The notes beneath the pieces are model-generated. The model did not search any database, was not told the origin of the DNA, and saw only the letters and a program-made list of their open reading frames with translations. A stretch of DNA of 64,000 nt, taken from contig LADO01000028.1 of NCBI GenBank assembly GCA_000961595.1, forward strand, positions 1 through 64,000. The letters are read 5' to 3'. A program made the translations under genes and the position numbers. The DNA comes from Peptococcaceae bacterium BRH_c4b (lineage in GTDB: Bacteria; Bacillota; Desulfotomaculia; Desulfotomaculales; Desulfocucumaceae). The first letter of the stretch is position 1; each line of letters opens with the position of its first letter. Of this stretch, positions 1-8,460 are shown piece after piece.

Positions 1-422
1 CCTTTGATGGGTTTTATGCTGTGTGTACAAATCTTGATGATAACGCTTCTGAAATAATCAAAGTAAATCATAGACGTTGGGAAATTGAAGAGTGCTTTAG
101 AATTATGAAAAGCGAATTCAAAGCAAGACCTGTATATTTAAGCCGTGATGACAGAATAGAAGCGCATTTTACTACTTGCTTTATATCATTAATTATTTAC
201 AGGTTGCTTGAAAAAATGCTAAATGAAAAATTCACCTGTTATGAAATTATTAGTGGGTTGAAAGATATGAGTTTTTATGAAGTGAAAGGCGAGGGCTACA
301 TACCTACATACACGAGAACAGATTTTACCGATGCTTTGCACGAAGCTTTTGGCTTCCGCACAGATTATCAAATTGTAAATACAAGCCAAATGAAAAAAAT
401 TTTTAGAGGCACAAAAAAATAA
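1..422 (+). mobile_element. Insertion sequence transposase, C-terminal part (cut by window edge)
   Basis: The open frame runs from the window edge; the first internal GTG is at 21. It encodes the end of a DDE transposase of the IS4/IS1634 superfamily. The stretch DGFYAVCTN precedes the key helix HRRWEIEECFRIMKSEF, where the Glu of the DDE triad and the following Lys of the Y-(2)-R-(3)-E-(6)-K-type signature sit. It ends with a lysine-rich tail. The catalytic Asp residues lie outside the window. A terminator-like hairpin follows at 452-492. The sequence GTGTCAAAGACAGG near 507-520 could belong to the terminal inverted repeat of the IS, but the left end is not available for comparison. The family call is firm at superfamily level, less so at IS1634. 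Confidence 0.8.
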
Positions 423-451
423 AAAAATTACTCATTTTCTAAAAACATATA

Positions 452-492
452 AAAGCTTGAGACCCCTTGCAAATCAAGGATTCTCAAGCTTT
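452..492 (+). terminator. Hairpin after the transposase
   Basis: The 11-base arm AAAGCTTGAGA (452-462) pairs perfectly with 482-492, and the loop contains an inner CCTTG/CAAGG stem. The element ends the transposase transcript or forms part of the subterminal structure of the IS. Confidence 0.6.
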
Positions 493-558
493 GTATTTGT
501 ATCAAGTGTCAAAGACAGGTATATACCATCCCGGTACCAAGGGGAAAGTGTCCGGCAT

Positions 559-1446
559 TTAGAAATTTATCCCGAATCGCCGCATAAACCAGCCGTCGCT
601 TTTGCTCCGGCGCTCAATATAATCCCTGCGCTGTTCCCATACATTGCTGAGGCAAACCGAAGACAGTATGTTTTCAAAGCCGGGCTGATCCTTTATTAAG
701 GCAAAGGCCCTGGCCAGCTGCCCTTCACCCAGGTGGGAGCAGGCCATTCGTAAAAAATTATAATGCACGTGGGTCATGGTCACCGTATAAGGGTGGGCTG
801 GTCGAAAAAGATGTAGCACCTTTACGCTGGGATCGATGTATAATTGATGGCCGAACAGCCACATTTTAAAGGAAATCTCTTCATCTTCGCGGCCCCATAC
901 CAAAAAGCCCCGGTCAAATCCTCCCACATGGTGGAAAGCTTTTTTTCGGAAAGCCATGCAGCCGCCGGGGAGGAGAGGCACCTGGGCTAGGCCGGAAGGG
1001 GCTTCGCTGAGCCACTTGCACTCCAGCCGGCCGTTCCAGGTCTGCCCGTAGCCCACGGCGGCGGGCTCTGTCATGGAAGCAATGGCTGGGGATATGCCGT
1101 CCACGGTGACCAGGGAGAACCCTGCACTGAAAGCTTCCAGCCAGTGCGAGGGAACGGTGACATGGGCGTCACAGAAAACCACTATCTCGCCCCGGGATGA
1201 GCCGGCTCCCAGGTTCCTGGCCCCGGCTGCCCCCAGGCCAGGGGATTCGATGAGCACTATTTTTTCGTAGCCTTTCTCCTTAGCCCTGAGAAAATTGCAG
1301 CAGCCGTCATCCGAGTTGTCATCCACTACCACTATTTCAAAGGGGATGCCGGGATTTGTCTTCAGCATAGAATCAATGGTCATTTGCACATTCTGACGGC
1401 CTTCATTTTTAACCGGGATGATGATGGAAAATTTGCAGTCTTCCAA
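559..1446 (-). CDS. Family 2 glycosyltransferase
   Basis: 295-residue GT-A fold enzyme that moves a sugar from a nucleotide-sugar donor to an unknown acceptor. The N-terminus FSIIIPVKNEG and the acidic VVVDDNSDDG segment (around residues 39-48) form the nucleotide-binding part. VVFCDAHVTVP (around 90-100) supplies the DxH metal site. GGFDRGFLVWGREDEEISFKMW (roughly 176-197) resembles the ED/xE acceptor motif of GalNAc-transferase-like members, so this may sit nearer the polypeptide-GalNAc-transferase-like branch. There is no membrane segment. It stands alone, convergent with the IS remnant, with tRNA genes behind it. A GGAAG sits just upstream of the ATG. The substrate cannot be told. Confidence 0.85.
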   Translation of the reverse strand: MEDCKFSIIIPVKNEGRQNVQMTIDSMLKTNPGIPFEIVVVDDNSDDGCCNFLRAKEKGYEKIVLIESPGLGAAGARNLGAGSSRGEIVVFCDAHVTVPSHWLEAFSAGFSLVTVDGISPAIASMTEPAAVGYGQTWNGRLECKWLSEAPSGLAQVPLLPGGCMAFRKKAFHHVGGFDRGFLVWGREDEEISFKMWLFGHQLYIDPSVKVLHLFRPAHPYTVTMTHVHYNFLRMACSHLGEGQLARAFALIKDQPGFENILSSVCLSNVWEQRRDYIERRSKSDGWFMRRFGINF

Positions 1447-1628
1447 TGACCGGCCACTTCCTTACTGGTTTACTGTTACACTATTTATAAGTATGCCGGG
1501 CCGTGGATTGTAGACACGGATAATAATGGCAGGAAGCATAAACATTAGAAGGTCAGGTGCTGTGCAGTTGTTTTTTAAGTTGGTTTACTTTTTGCCTTTT
1601 CTACCAGTTATATATAGAGGACAATGCC

Positions 1629-1657
1629 TTGACTTAGGTATGGTATTTTGTTAAAAT
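1629..1657 (+). promoter_or_regulatory. Sigma-70-type promoter for the tRNA-Arg pair
   Basis: TTGACT (1629-1634), a 17-base spacer and TAAAAT (1652-1657) lie 33 bases before the first tRNA. Both elements are close to consensus, as usual for stable RNA genes. Confidence 0.65.
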
Positions 1658-1690
1658 ATAATTCGCCGGTGTAACGGCAAGATAAAATAT

Positions 1691-1767
<77 letters not shown>

Positions 1768-1770
1768 TAT

Positions 1771-1847
1771 GCGCCCGTAGCTCAGGTGGATAGAGCAGCG
1801 GTTTCCTAAACCGCGTGCCGGTGGTTCGAGTCCTCCCGGGCGCACCA
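1771..1847 (+). tRNA. tRNA-Arg (anticodon CCT)
   Basis: 77 nt cloverleaf with acceptor GCGCCCG/CGGGCGC, anticodon stem GCGGT/ACCGC around loop TTCCTAA, GGTTCGAGTCC T-arm and encoded CCA. It starts three bases after the preceding tRNA, so the two are almost certainly co-transcribed. Confidence 0.97.
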
Positions 1848-1857
1848 TAGAAAGTTA

Positions 1858-1885
1858 AGTCCTGCATGGTTTGCAGGGCTTTTTG
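1858..1885 (+). terminator. Terminator of the tRNA-Arg pair
   Basis: AGTCCTGCA pairs with TGCAGGGCT (one G-U pair) around a five-base loop, and a T run follows directly. Confidence 0.8.
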
Positions 1886-1957
1886 TATTTTAGCGTAATT
1901 CTGCAGAAGGGCTTTTTGGGAGCATTTTGGGTTAAAAATTGTGATAACCGGGATACA

Positions 1958-1981
1958 AGTTAACTATGAATAAAGTTAACT
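1958..1981. promoter_or_regulatory. Paired AGTTAACT palindromes, possible operator
   Basis: Two identical 8 bp palindromes AGTTAACT (1958-1965 and 1974-1981) are separated by 8 bp, so the centres are 16 bp apart. The arrangement fits a dimeric regulator bound twice. They lie in the 314 bp gap between the tRNA terminator and the AOR module. No regulator is encoded beside them. Confidence 0.4.
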
Positions 1982-2026
1982 AAGACTTCTTTTATACCCG
2001 TTAAAGCATTTTTTCTATAAAGTAAT

Positions 2027-2067
2027 CCCCCCTGGCAATATAATATTATTATATTGCCTTCGGGGGG
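2027..2067. repeat. Long hairpin upstream of the AOR module
   Basis: GGCAATATAAT (2034-2044) is perfectly complementary to 2048-2058 around a three-base loop. Outer C6 (2027-2032) and G6 (2062-2067) tracts extend the stem past small bulges. It sits 94 bp before the ferredoxin start. It could be a terminator closing the upstream side or a structured leader; the T run after it is interrupted. Confidence 0.6.
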
Positions 2068-2161
2068 AGGTTTGTTTTGTTATGATTTGAAAGTGGTTGA
2101 TATTGTGTCTATTGTATAAAAATGGGTGACCGTTATAAAAACAACCTGGAGGGATTAAGAA

Positions 2162-2392
2162 ATGGCCGGGATAAAAATTTCAAATATGGAAGAATGCGCC
2201 GGCTGCCTGCTTTGTATGATGGCGTGTTCATTTTCCAATACCGGATCTTTTGGGCTGGCCGACGCCAAAATTCAGGTAGATAGAATCTATAAGCAAAACA
2301 GATACAGGGTTACTGTATCCGACGACTGCCTGGAATGTGGCAGGTGTGTTGAATACTGCCATTTTGGAATTTTGAGCGAAGGTGAGGAATGA
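2162..2392 (+). CDS. Two-cluster 4Fe-4S ferredoxin, electron partner of the AOR
   Basis: 76-residue HycB/AOR-type ferredoxin. Two cluster motifs are visible: CAGCLLCMMAC (residues 11-21) and CLECGRCVEYC near the C-terminus, each C-x2-C-x2-C-x3-C, so two [4Fe-4S] clusters. It would carry electrons between the tungsten/molybdenum enzyme encoded next and a cellular acceptor. AACCTGGAGGG provides a good ribosome site before ATG 2162. The stop overlaps the start of the next gene by four bases, so translation is coupled. No signal peptide. Confidence 0.9.
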   Translation: MAGIKISNMEECAGCLLCMMACSFSNTGSFGLADAKIQVDRIYKQNRYRVTVSDDCLECGRCVEYCHFGILSEGEE

Positions 2393-4290
2393 GCATGAAA
2401 AATGCAGCGGGAGGCGGCTATCAGGGTAAATATCTGGAGATAAATTTAAACAACTATAAGGCCACTGAAATTGAACTACCCCGCCGGTATATGGAGGACT
2501 TTATCGGTGGGGCCGGGATAAACATGCGCCTGGCTTATGATTATGCAGCGCCGGGAGATGGGGCCTTTTCTCCGGAGAATCCGTTAATCTTTGGCGTCGG
2601 ACCGTTCGTCGGGACGTTCATACCAGGGTCAAGCAAAGGCAATGTTACCTTCCGCTCACCAATCAACAATTTGATTGGAACATCCGGCAGCGGGCAATTT
2701 GGGAAGCTGAAATTTGCAGGATATGACAACCTGGTTATTACGGGCAGGGCGGACAGGCCTGTTTACCTTAAAATAACGGAAAAAGGGGCGGAATTCTGTG
2801 ACGCGTCTCATTTATGGGGGAAGGATGTATGGGAGGCGACCGATGCCATCTGGGATGAAACAGGTCCGAATTTTACTGTGGCCGCCATCGGGCCGGCCGG
2901 CGAAAACCTGGTTAAATTTGCCAGCATCATAATCGATAAGTTTGCCGCTTTTGCCCGCTGCGGGCTGGGAGCCGTTATGGGTTACAAAAACCTGAAAGCA
3001 ATCGCGGTTTACGGCGGCAGTTCAGTGTCTGTGGCCGACCCCGGGAGGTTTACAAAACTGATGGATAAATTATGGTCCGATTTTAACAACTATCCCCTTC
3101 TGGGCGACTGGCGGAAATTCGGTACCGTAATGAGCATGGAATCCATGGCCAAACAGGGACTTTATGGGGCGAAAAATTACCGGGAAGACTTTGGTTTGCA
3201 ATTATTGGATGATTTTAGCCTGAACGATCTGGCGGAACGGGTAAAAATCAAAGATGTGGCCTGTCTGTCGTGCCCGGTGGGCTGCAAACACCACCTCAGA
3301 CTGCCGGGTCCGGCAGCGGAAGGCCGCGAGCTATCCGTCTCCTGCCTTAACGCCACGCTTACAAGCCTGGGGACATTCACCGGCCTCACCGGGTGGGATA
3401 CAATTCTAAGCCTGGCCGAACAGACCACCCGTATGGGCATGGATCTTTACGATATGGGAAGTCTAATCACAATGGTTTTTGAGCTTAATGAAAAGGGTCT
3501 GCTTGACCCGCAGGCGGCGGACAATCTGGATCTGGCCTGGGGAAATGAAGATACGGTGCGTAAATTAATACTAAAAACAGCCCGCCGGGAAGGTTTTGGC
3601 GGCATTCTGGCCGAGGGGCTGCTGGAGGCCCCGAAGCTGATTGGCAAAGACGCGCAGGAATATTCCATGAATGTTAAGGGGATAGGTATAATTCACGATC
3701 CCCGGGTCAGGCCGGATTCCACCGAATTGTTCAGTATGATCACCAATATCAGAGGGACAGCCTCCAATGTAAGCATTACCATGAGTAAAAGGACGCCGGA
3801 TCAGATTAAACGTTTCTGCCAGCGCGCCGGTGTTCCTGGTGAAAGAATTGATAAAATTCTGGACTATCCGGAAGGGTATAACGTGGGGCGCCTGACCAAA
3901 TGGGTGGAGGATATGACCTCGGCCCTGGACTGCCTGGGAACCTGCTATTTCCCGTTCTACCAGCGCATCAGCCTTAGTGACTGGGCACAGATATACTCTG
4001 CCCTGACAGGAATAGAGGCAGACGATAAAAGCATCCTGAGTTCCATGCAGAAGGTCTGGGACGTCAAAAAGGTTTTATCTGAAAGAGAAGGGTGGACAAA
4101 GGCGGAGGACTGCCTGCCGAAAAGATTCATGACAGAGTCCGTCAGTGTGGACGGCGAGGTTTTTCCGGCCTTCACCAGGGATCAGATAGACTCCCTGGCC
4201 GGTGACTATTATGAAGAGAGGGGTTGGGACCGGCTTACGGGCACTGTTTCCCCGGACCGCAAAAAGGAGCTTGGCCTGGCCTGCCTATAA
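2389..4290 (+). CDS. Aldehyde ferredoxin oxidoreductase family protein
   Basis: 633 residues, the usual length for the family. These cytoplasmic enzymes hold a bis-pterin tungsten (or molybdenum) cofactor and one [4Fe-4S] cluster and oxidise aldehydes or reduce carboxylic acids using ferredoxin. The N-terminal domain opens with GKYLEINL and FIGGAGINMRLAYD. The cluster ligands are probably Cys in CLSCPVGC (around residues 293-300) plus the later DCLGTCYF Cys. The coupled upstream ferredoxin supports the assignment. Several AOR subfamilies act on aromatic or unknown substrates, and the sequence alone does not decide between them. A hairpin at 4347-4379 closes the unit. Confidence 0.9.
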   Translation: MSMKNAAGGGYQGKYLEINLNNYKATEIELPRRYMEDFIGGAGINMRLAYDYAAPGDGAFSPENPLIFGVGPFVGTFIPGSSKGNVTFRSPINNLIGTSGSGQFGKLKFAGYDNLVITGRADRPVYLKITEKGAEFCDASHLWGKDVWEATDAIWDETGPNFTVAAIGPAGENLVKFASIIIDKFAAFARCGLGAVMGYKNLKAIAVYGGSSVSVADPGRFTKLMDKLWSDFNNYPLLGDWRKFGTVMSMESMAKQGLYGAKNYREDFGLQLLDDFSLNDLAERVKIKDVACLSCPVGCKHHLRLPGPAAEGRELSVSCLNATLTSLGTFTGLTGWDTILSLAEQTTRMGMDLYDMGSLITMVFELNEKGLLDPQAADNLDLAWGNEDTVRKLILKTARREGFGGILAEGLLEAPKLIGKDAQEYSMNVKGIGIIHDPRVRPDSTELFSMITNIRGTASNVSITMSKRTPDQIKRFCQRAGVPGERIDKILDYPEGYNVGRLTKWVEDMTSALDCLGTCYFPFYQRISLSDWAQIYSALTGIEADDKSILSSMQKVWDVKKVLSEREGWTKAEDCLPKRFMTESVSVDGEVFPAFTRDQIDSLAGDYYEERGWDRLTGTVSPDRKKELGLACL

Positions 4291-4346
4291 GCTACTCTCT
4301 GGAACGCCAGAGGTGTGTCAAAAGACTCTCAGGAACAATAAGTTTT

Positions 4347-4379
4347 AAGGGGACAGATTTATGTTCTGTCCCCTTTTGC
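4347..4379. terminator. Bidirectional terminator between AOR and the GDYXXLXY gene
   Basis: AAGGGGACAGA (4347-4357) pairs perfectly with 4365-4375 around a seven-base loop, followed by T4 on the plus strand and by T-rich sequence on the other. Its GGGGACA...TGTCCCC core also resembles the small palindromes at 42998 and 54968. Confidence 0.8.
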
Positions 4380-4404
4380 AAAGCCTTTTGTTCTTTGAAG
4401 CAAA

Positions 4405-4911
4405 TCATTTTACAAGCCTTTCAATAACCGAATTGCCAAACCGGTCAACCCTGACCAGAATATCCAGGCTGGCCTGCCGCTCCAGTTTCACCCCTTCACC
4501 TTCCGGAACGTAATAACTTTCTATGCCGTAGGTCAAATTGTATGCTTTGCCGTCATAATACATGACCCTGCCTTTAATATACACCTGTCCGTTGCTTAGT
4601 ACCGGCTTACTCTGGCTAATGCTCACCGCATCCCAGTACTTTTCTTTCTTTTCCAGCACAACGTAGGCCAGTTTACTCCCGGCAGACCCCTTTTTTGCTA
4701 TATTGTCTTTGATTTTGCTGCTTTCCAACCGGGATATTTCGTAGCTGAGACTGACATATTCTCCCCTGAATATGTCCCAGGGGTCAACGGGAGACGTTTT
4801 TAACAATACTGGCGTCCCGGTATACATGGTGAAATTTTTAAATCCAATCATACTGAAGAGAAATATCACCTGGAGAAAAACTATGATCACCAGCTTAAGG
4901 CTTCGTTTCAT
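4405..4911 (-). CDS. GDYXXLXY domain-containing membrane-anchored protein
   Basis: 168 residues. An N-terminal hydrophobic helix (SLKLVIIVFLQVIFLFSMIGF) anchors it in the membrane with the rest outside. The family motif appears as FRGEYVSLSYEIS (around residues 48-60), a G-(D/E)-Y-x2-L-x-Y match. Members lie almost always beside a DUF2157 membrane protein, as here, with a four-base start/stop overlap that couples translation. Biochemical function is unknown. Confidence 0.85.
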   Translation of the reverse strand: MKRSLKLVIIVFLQVIFLFSMIGFKNFTMYTGTPVLLKTSPVDPWDIFRGEYVSLSYEISRLESSKIKDNIAKKGSAGSKLAYVVLEKKEKYWDAVSISQSKPVLSNGQVYIKGRVMYYDGKAYNLTYGIESYYVPEGEGVKLERQASLDILVRVDRFGNSVIERLVK

Positions 4912-6206
4912 AAACCGGTCACCACCTCTTCCCAGGAATGAATCACCTTGCGCCTCTGATGCTCAAGCAATGAGCCCCCGACTATAAGCACCAAGCCACC
5001 GACGATGAAGAAAAGGGATTTTGGCAGCATTTGCCAGAAGAAATTAAAATATTCGGTGGTGGTAAAAATCAAAAACGCAAATATACCCAGGGTGAAATAT
5101 ACGCTGTTCTGTTTTTGATAACCCGAAATAATGACTGAGAGTGCCCATACAAACATCAGCAGATTGAGGGTTATCATTATTGCCATTTTGCTCACAGGCG
5201 CTATGAGTAAAATGAATATAACCAGAAGCATAACCATCCAGACCAGGTTTTCTTTAACCTTTGCTATTAAGCCGGCCCGATCCCTGAAGGCAAGATATAG
5301 TCCGGCCGAAGCCGCAAGCAGATAGAGAATCCAAAAAGCTGCCATGTTCATGTTGTGCATTTCGTAAAAACCCCTGGCAACAAATTCGAAGGACATGGCA
5401 AAGAGAGCTATGCCGGATATTATAATACCGGTTATCTCGAAAATTACAGCAAAATAACTGATTTGATTAACGGGGTGCCTGGACAGGCGCGTGAGCAACT
5501 GCCCACACAGCAGTAACACAATAAAGACAGAGAAAGCCAGGTCGGAAGCATTATTATTGTTCTCCAGTATAAGGAATATTTCCGTGGCCACGAAGGCAAC
5601 TGCACTGATGATGACTGCTGCCAATGCAAAGGGCGATGGCATGGAATAGGTCAAATAAAATACAACTGCGAAGAAAAACAAGGCCATGAATATGGTTGCC
5701 GGCGAAGAAGAACGCTCCGCCACTACCCAAAAGCCAAGCAATAAGGAGCTTAATGAAAGGGGTAGAGGTTCTCTCAGGAAAAAGGCTACGGGCAGCACGC
5801 CCAGGAACCAGAAAAGCAAACCGTTAGGGAAATGGGCGTTGATGTGATATATCTGTGCAATCAGCCAAATGCCTGCGCCAAACATTATGCATCCAAGCAA
5901 AGATAAAGTGGCGCTCAGTTTTGGATATTTTGAGTGCATCAGCTGGGAGGATATATGGAAAGAAATGAGCGGGACAATTACCAGACCAACCTTCAGCCAC
6001 TTGGGAAGATACTGCCAGTTTGAAGCAAAGAACAGTATTATCCCGGCCCCCAGTAAGATGGCGCCAAGTATCAGCAGAATTGATATCAGCCTGTTTTTAT
6101 TGTCCTGTGGGTATAAAGCGACTATCTGGCCAGCCTGCTCCCGGCTGATGATTTCTTTTTCTACCCACAAGTCCGTTTCTTTCTTCAACCATGAGGCCCT
6201 GCCCAC
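4908..6206 (-). CDS. DUF2157 multi-pass membrane protein
   Basis: About 432 residues. A short cytoplasmic N-terminal region (LKKETDLWVEKEIISREQAG) is followed by roughly a dozen hydrophobic helices, such as LISILLILGAILLGAGIILFF and LFFIVGGLVLIVGGSLL. The open frame extends to a GTG at 6245, but a strong AAAGGAGGG lies six bases before the GTG at 6204-6206, so I take that start. It forms a two-gene unit with the GDYXXLXY protein. Function is unknown; a role in the envelope is inference only. Confidence 0.85.
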   Translation of the reverse strand: MGRASWLKKETDLWVEKEIISREQAGQIVALYPQDNKNRLISILLILGAILLGAGIILFFASNWQYLPKWLKVGLVIVPLISFHISSQLMHSKYPKLSATLSLLGCIMFGAGIWLIAQIYHINAHFPNGLLFWFLGVLPVAFFLREPLPLSLSSLLLGFWVVAERSSSPATIFMALFFFAVVFYLTYSMPSPFALAAVIISAVAFVATEIFLILENNNNASDLAFSVFIVLLLCGQLLTRLSRHPVNQISYFAVIFEITGIIISGIALFAMSFEFVARGFYEMHNMNMAAFWILYLLAASAGLYLAFRDRAGLIAKVKENLVWMVMLLVIFILLIAPVSKMAIMITLNLLMFVWALSVIISGYQKQNSVYFTLGIFAFLIFTTTEYFNFFWQMLPKSLFFIVGGLVLIVGGSLLEHQRRKVIHSWEEVVTGL

Positions 6207-6420
6207 GGGAAACCCTCCTTTCCGGGATGATTTTGAAGTTGCCACAGCAGCTTACGATATTAAATATTTTGGGAATACTTTTTACCATAAGTACTGTCTG
6301 GCTAATTAATTATATAGCGGTATTATAACACATTAATAATTAGCGTACCGGGAGTTCGATCTTCATTGCTATAGCCGTCGCTTCGGAGAGGTTTTCTTTT
6401 TTATTTTTAGCGAAACCAAC

Positions 6421-6449
6421 TTGACAGCTATATTGATATAGTGTACTAT
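6421..6449 (+). promoter_or_regulatory. Promoter of the YtrA-type ABC operon
   Basis: Perfect TTGACA (6421-6426), 17-base spacer and TACTAT (6444-6449). AGTGT at 6440-6444 and ACAC at 6457-6460 form an imperfect dyad overlapping the -10 region, where a GntR/YtrA repressor would be expected to bind. Confidence 0.7.
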
Positions 6450-6485
6450 GTGACCAACACACCATAATGTTTAGGAGGAAACAAA

Positions 6486-7271
6486 ATGAGTGCCTGGTGG
6501 AATTTATTTAAAAAGGAATACCGAGTTACACGGACTTCCGCCCTTGTATTTTTAGCCATTCTTTTAATCGGGGGGCTGTGGCTGGTTTATCTTTCCCAGC
6601 GCTACAGCGCAGGGGTAATTATTGGACCAACTTCTATGCTTTTGGTTTTTCTAGTTTTTTACCCGGCGACTTATATACTTAAAAGCCTTTCCTGGGAGTT
6701 TAAGGTAACACCTCATCTCTGGCTGCACTGTCCCCAGCCGGCCTGGATGTTGTTATCTGCCAAGCTGGCTATCGGCCTGCTTCAAATGCTGGTAATTATG
6801 ATCATCACTGTGGCGTTACTGTTTTGGGGAATTTTAAACAGTTCATTGCCAGGACAACTAAGCGGTATTATACCTTCGCCTAGTTCATTTTTAATGGAAA
6901 TTGGCTTTTATGCTGCCCTTATTATCATTGCTGCCGGCATTTATATCGGAGCCTGGGCCACCTTAATATCAGTGGTGAGTGCAACTGCCAAAAACATTTT
7001 AGGCAAGTTCCGTTGGCTGGCCGGAATTGCTAGCTTTCTTGCAGCTACCTGGGGTATGGGTCAACTGCAGCAAACCTGGATTTTTCAACAAATCACCCGG
7101 TGGGGCCAGTTGCATTTAAGATTGCAGAGCCTTCAGGATATTCCTGCACCTTATAGAATGCATATCCAGCTGGATCAGCTTTATACCGGACAAATACTGT
7201 TCTATTTGCTATTAACTATATTATTATTTGCTCTGTCGGTCTGGCTGATCGATAACAAAATAGAGGTGTAG
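6486..7271 (+). CDS. ABC transporter permease
   Basis: 261-residue integral membrane protein with about six helices (ALVFLAILLIGGLWLVYL, SMLLVFLVFYPATYIL, LLQMLVIMIITVALLFWGIL, AALIIIAAGIYIGAW and two near the C-terminus). It is preceded by AGGAGG and ATG 6486. It is first in a three-gene unit with a GntR-type repressor and an ATPase. This layout matches Bacillus ytr-like operons that answer cell-envelope stress or antibiotics. The substrate is unknown. Confidence 0.85.
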   Translation: MSAWWNLFKKEYRVTRTSALVFLAILLIGGLWLVYLSQRYSAGVIIGPTSMLLVFLVFYPATYILKSLSWEFKVTPHLWLHCPQPAWMLLSAKLAIGLLQMLVIMIITVALLFWGILNSSLPGQLSGIIPSPSSFLMEIGFYAALIIIAAGIYIGAWATLISVVSATAKNILGKFRWLAGIASFLAATWGMGQLQQTWIFQQITRWGQLHLRLQSLQDIPAPYRMHIQLDQLYTGQILFYLLLTILLFALSVWLIDNKIEV

Positions 7272-7275
7272 CAAT

Positions 7276-7635
7276 ATGTCCTTTAACGCCACCCAGCCTA
7301 TCTACTTACAAATTATCTTGCGACTTTGCCGGCAGGTGGTCCGGGGCGATTTAAAAGCCGGTGAGAAGCTGCCTTCGGTACGGGAAATGGCCGCACAATC
7401 CGGAGTGAATCCAAACACCGTGCAACGGGTTTACACGGAAATGGAGCGCCTGGGGATTGCGGAAACCAGGCGGGGCCTGGGCACCTTTATAACGGAAGAT
7501 GAATCCAGGCTCAGGCAATTGCGGGAAGATTTAAAAAGTGAGCAAATAGGCAGCTTTATCGCGGATATGGAAGAGATGGGCTTTAGCCCGCGTGAAATAA
7601 TAGAGGGCGTCCGCCATAGGCTGTCCGGCCGCTGA
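7276..7635 (+). CDS. GntR family regulator, YtrA subfamily
   Basis: 119 residues. The N-terminal winged helix contains YLQIILRLCRQVVRGDLKAG and the recognition part LPSVREMAAQSGVNPNTVQR. It has only a short C-terminal dimerisation tail and no effector domain, which defines the YtrA subfamily. It starts four bases after the permease gene and lies inside the operon it probably represses by binding the promoter dyad near 6440-6460. Confidence 0.92.
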   Translation: MSFNATQPIYLQIILRLCRQVVRGDLKAGEKLPSVREMAAQSGVNPNTVQRVYTEMERLGIAETRRGLGTFITEDESRLRQLREDLKSEQIGSFIADMEEMGFSPREIIEGVRHRLSGR

Positions 7636-7657
7636 TAATGGGAGAGGAGCAGATAGC

Positions 7658-8359
7658 ATGTCTGAACACATTGTAGAATTTATGAATGTGATCAAAAAAT
7701 ATCCCGGGCAGGTGGCCTTAAACAAGGTGAGCTTTGTTTTGCCCCGGGGGAAAATAATAGGCTTGGTGGGGCCAAACGGTAGCGGTAAATCCACCATTTT
7801 AAAACTAATTTCCGGTTTAGCCCACCCCAGCCAGGGCTCAGTAACCGTAAATGGTAAAATTGCCAACCGCCGCATCGCCGGAGAGGTGGCTTACCTCTCT
7901 GAATTGGATGTTTTGTACCCTTTCTATACCGTAGCCGAAACCATCCGCTTTAACGCGGGGCTCTTTGATGATTTTGATGAGCAAAAGGCCCGGGAAATTC
8001 TCAGCTTTATGCAACTGGAGCCGGATAAAAAGGTTAAAAACCTCTCCAAGGGAAACCGTGGCAGGCTAAAAATATTGCTGGTCCTCTCACGTAAAGCACA
8101 GCTGATTCTTATGGATGAGCCTCTCTCCGGCCTCGACCCCCTGGTGAGGGATAGCATTATTAAGTCTATGATTTCCTACCTGGATTTGGAGCACCAAACA
8201 GTACTCATGTCCACCCATGAAGTATCCGAAGTGGAACCAATACTGGATCTGGTGATAGCTGTCCGGGATGGGGAGATCCGGGGGATAGATGAAGTGGATA
8301 ATATACGGGAAAGATGCGGGTTAAGCCTGGTGGAATGGATGAAAGAGACATTTAACTAA
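7658..8359 (+). CDS. ABC transporter ATP-binding protein
   Basis: 233 residues with one nucleotide-binding domain. Walker A is GPNGSGKST (around residues 38-46). The signature segment is degenerate: NLSKGNRGRLKILL in place of LSGGQ. Walker B is LILMDEPLSGLD, followed by the H-loop STHEVSEV. The LSKGNRGR signature is common in exporters of this small class. It pairs with the permease at 6486. GGAGAGGAG lies ahead of the ATG. Confidence 0.93.
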   Translation: MSEHIVEFMNVIKKYPGQVALNKVSFVLPRGKIIGLVGPNGSGKSTILKLISGLAHPSQGSVTVNGKIANRRIAGEVAYLSELDVLYPFYTVAETIRFNAGLFDDFDEQKAREILSFMQLEPDKKVKNLSKGNRGRLKILLVLSRKAQLILMDEPLSGLDPLVRDSIIKSMISYLDLEHQTVLMSTHEVSEVEPILDLVIAVRDGEIRGIDEVDNIRERCGLSLVEWMKETFN

Positions 8360-8460
8360 CATTGCCCGGTCTGTTGTCAGCCCCGTACCGGTTGTGGTAT
8401 ACTTTTATTTGCTGGAATATTGCTAAGATCGGTTATATTCCTTGAAAAGGGGATGTTCTG

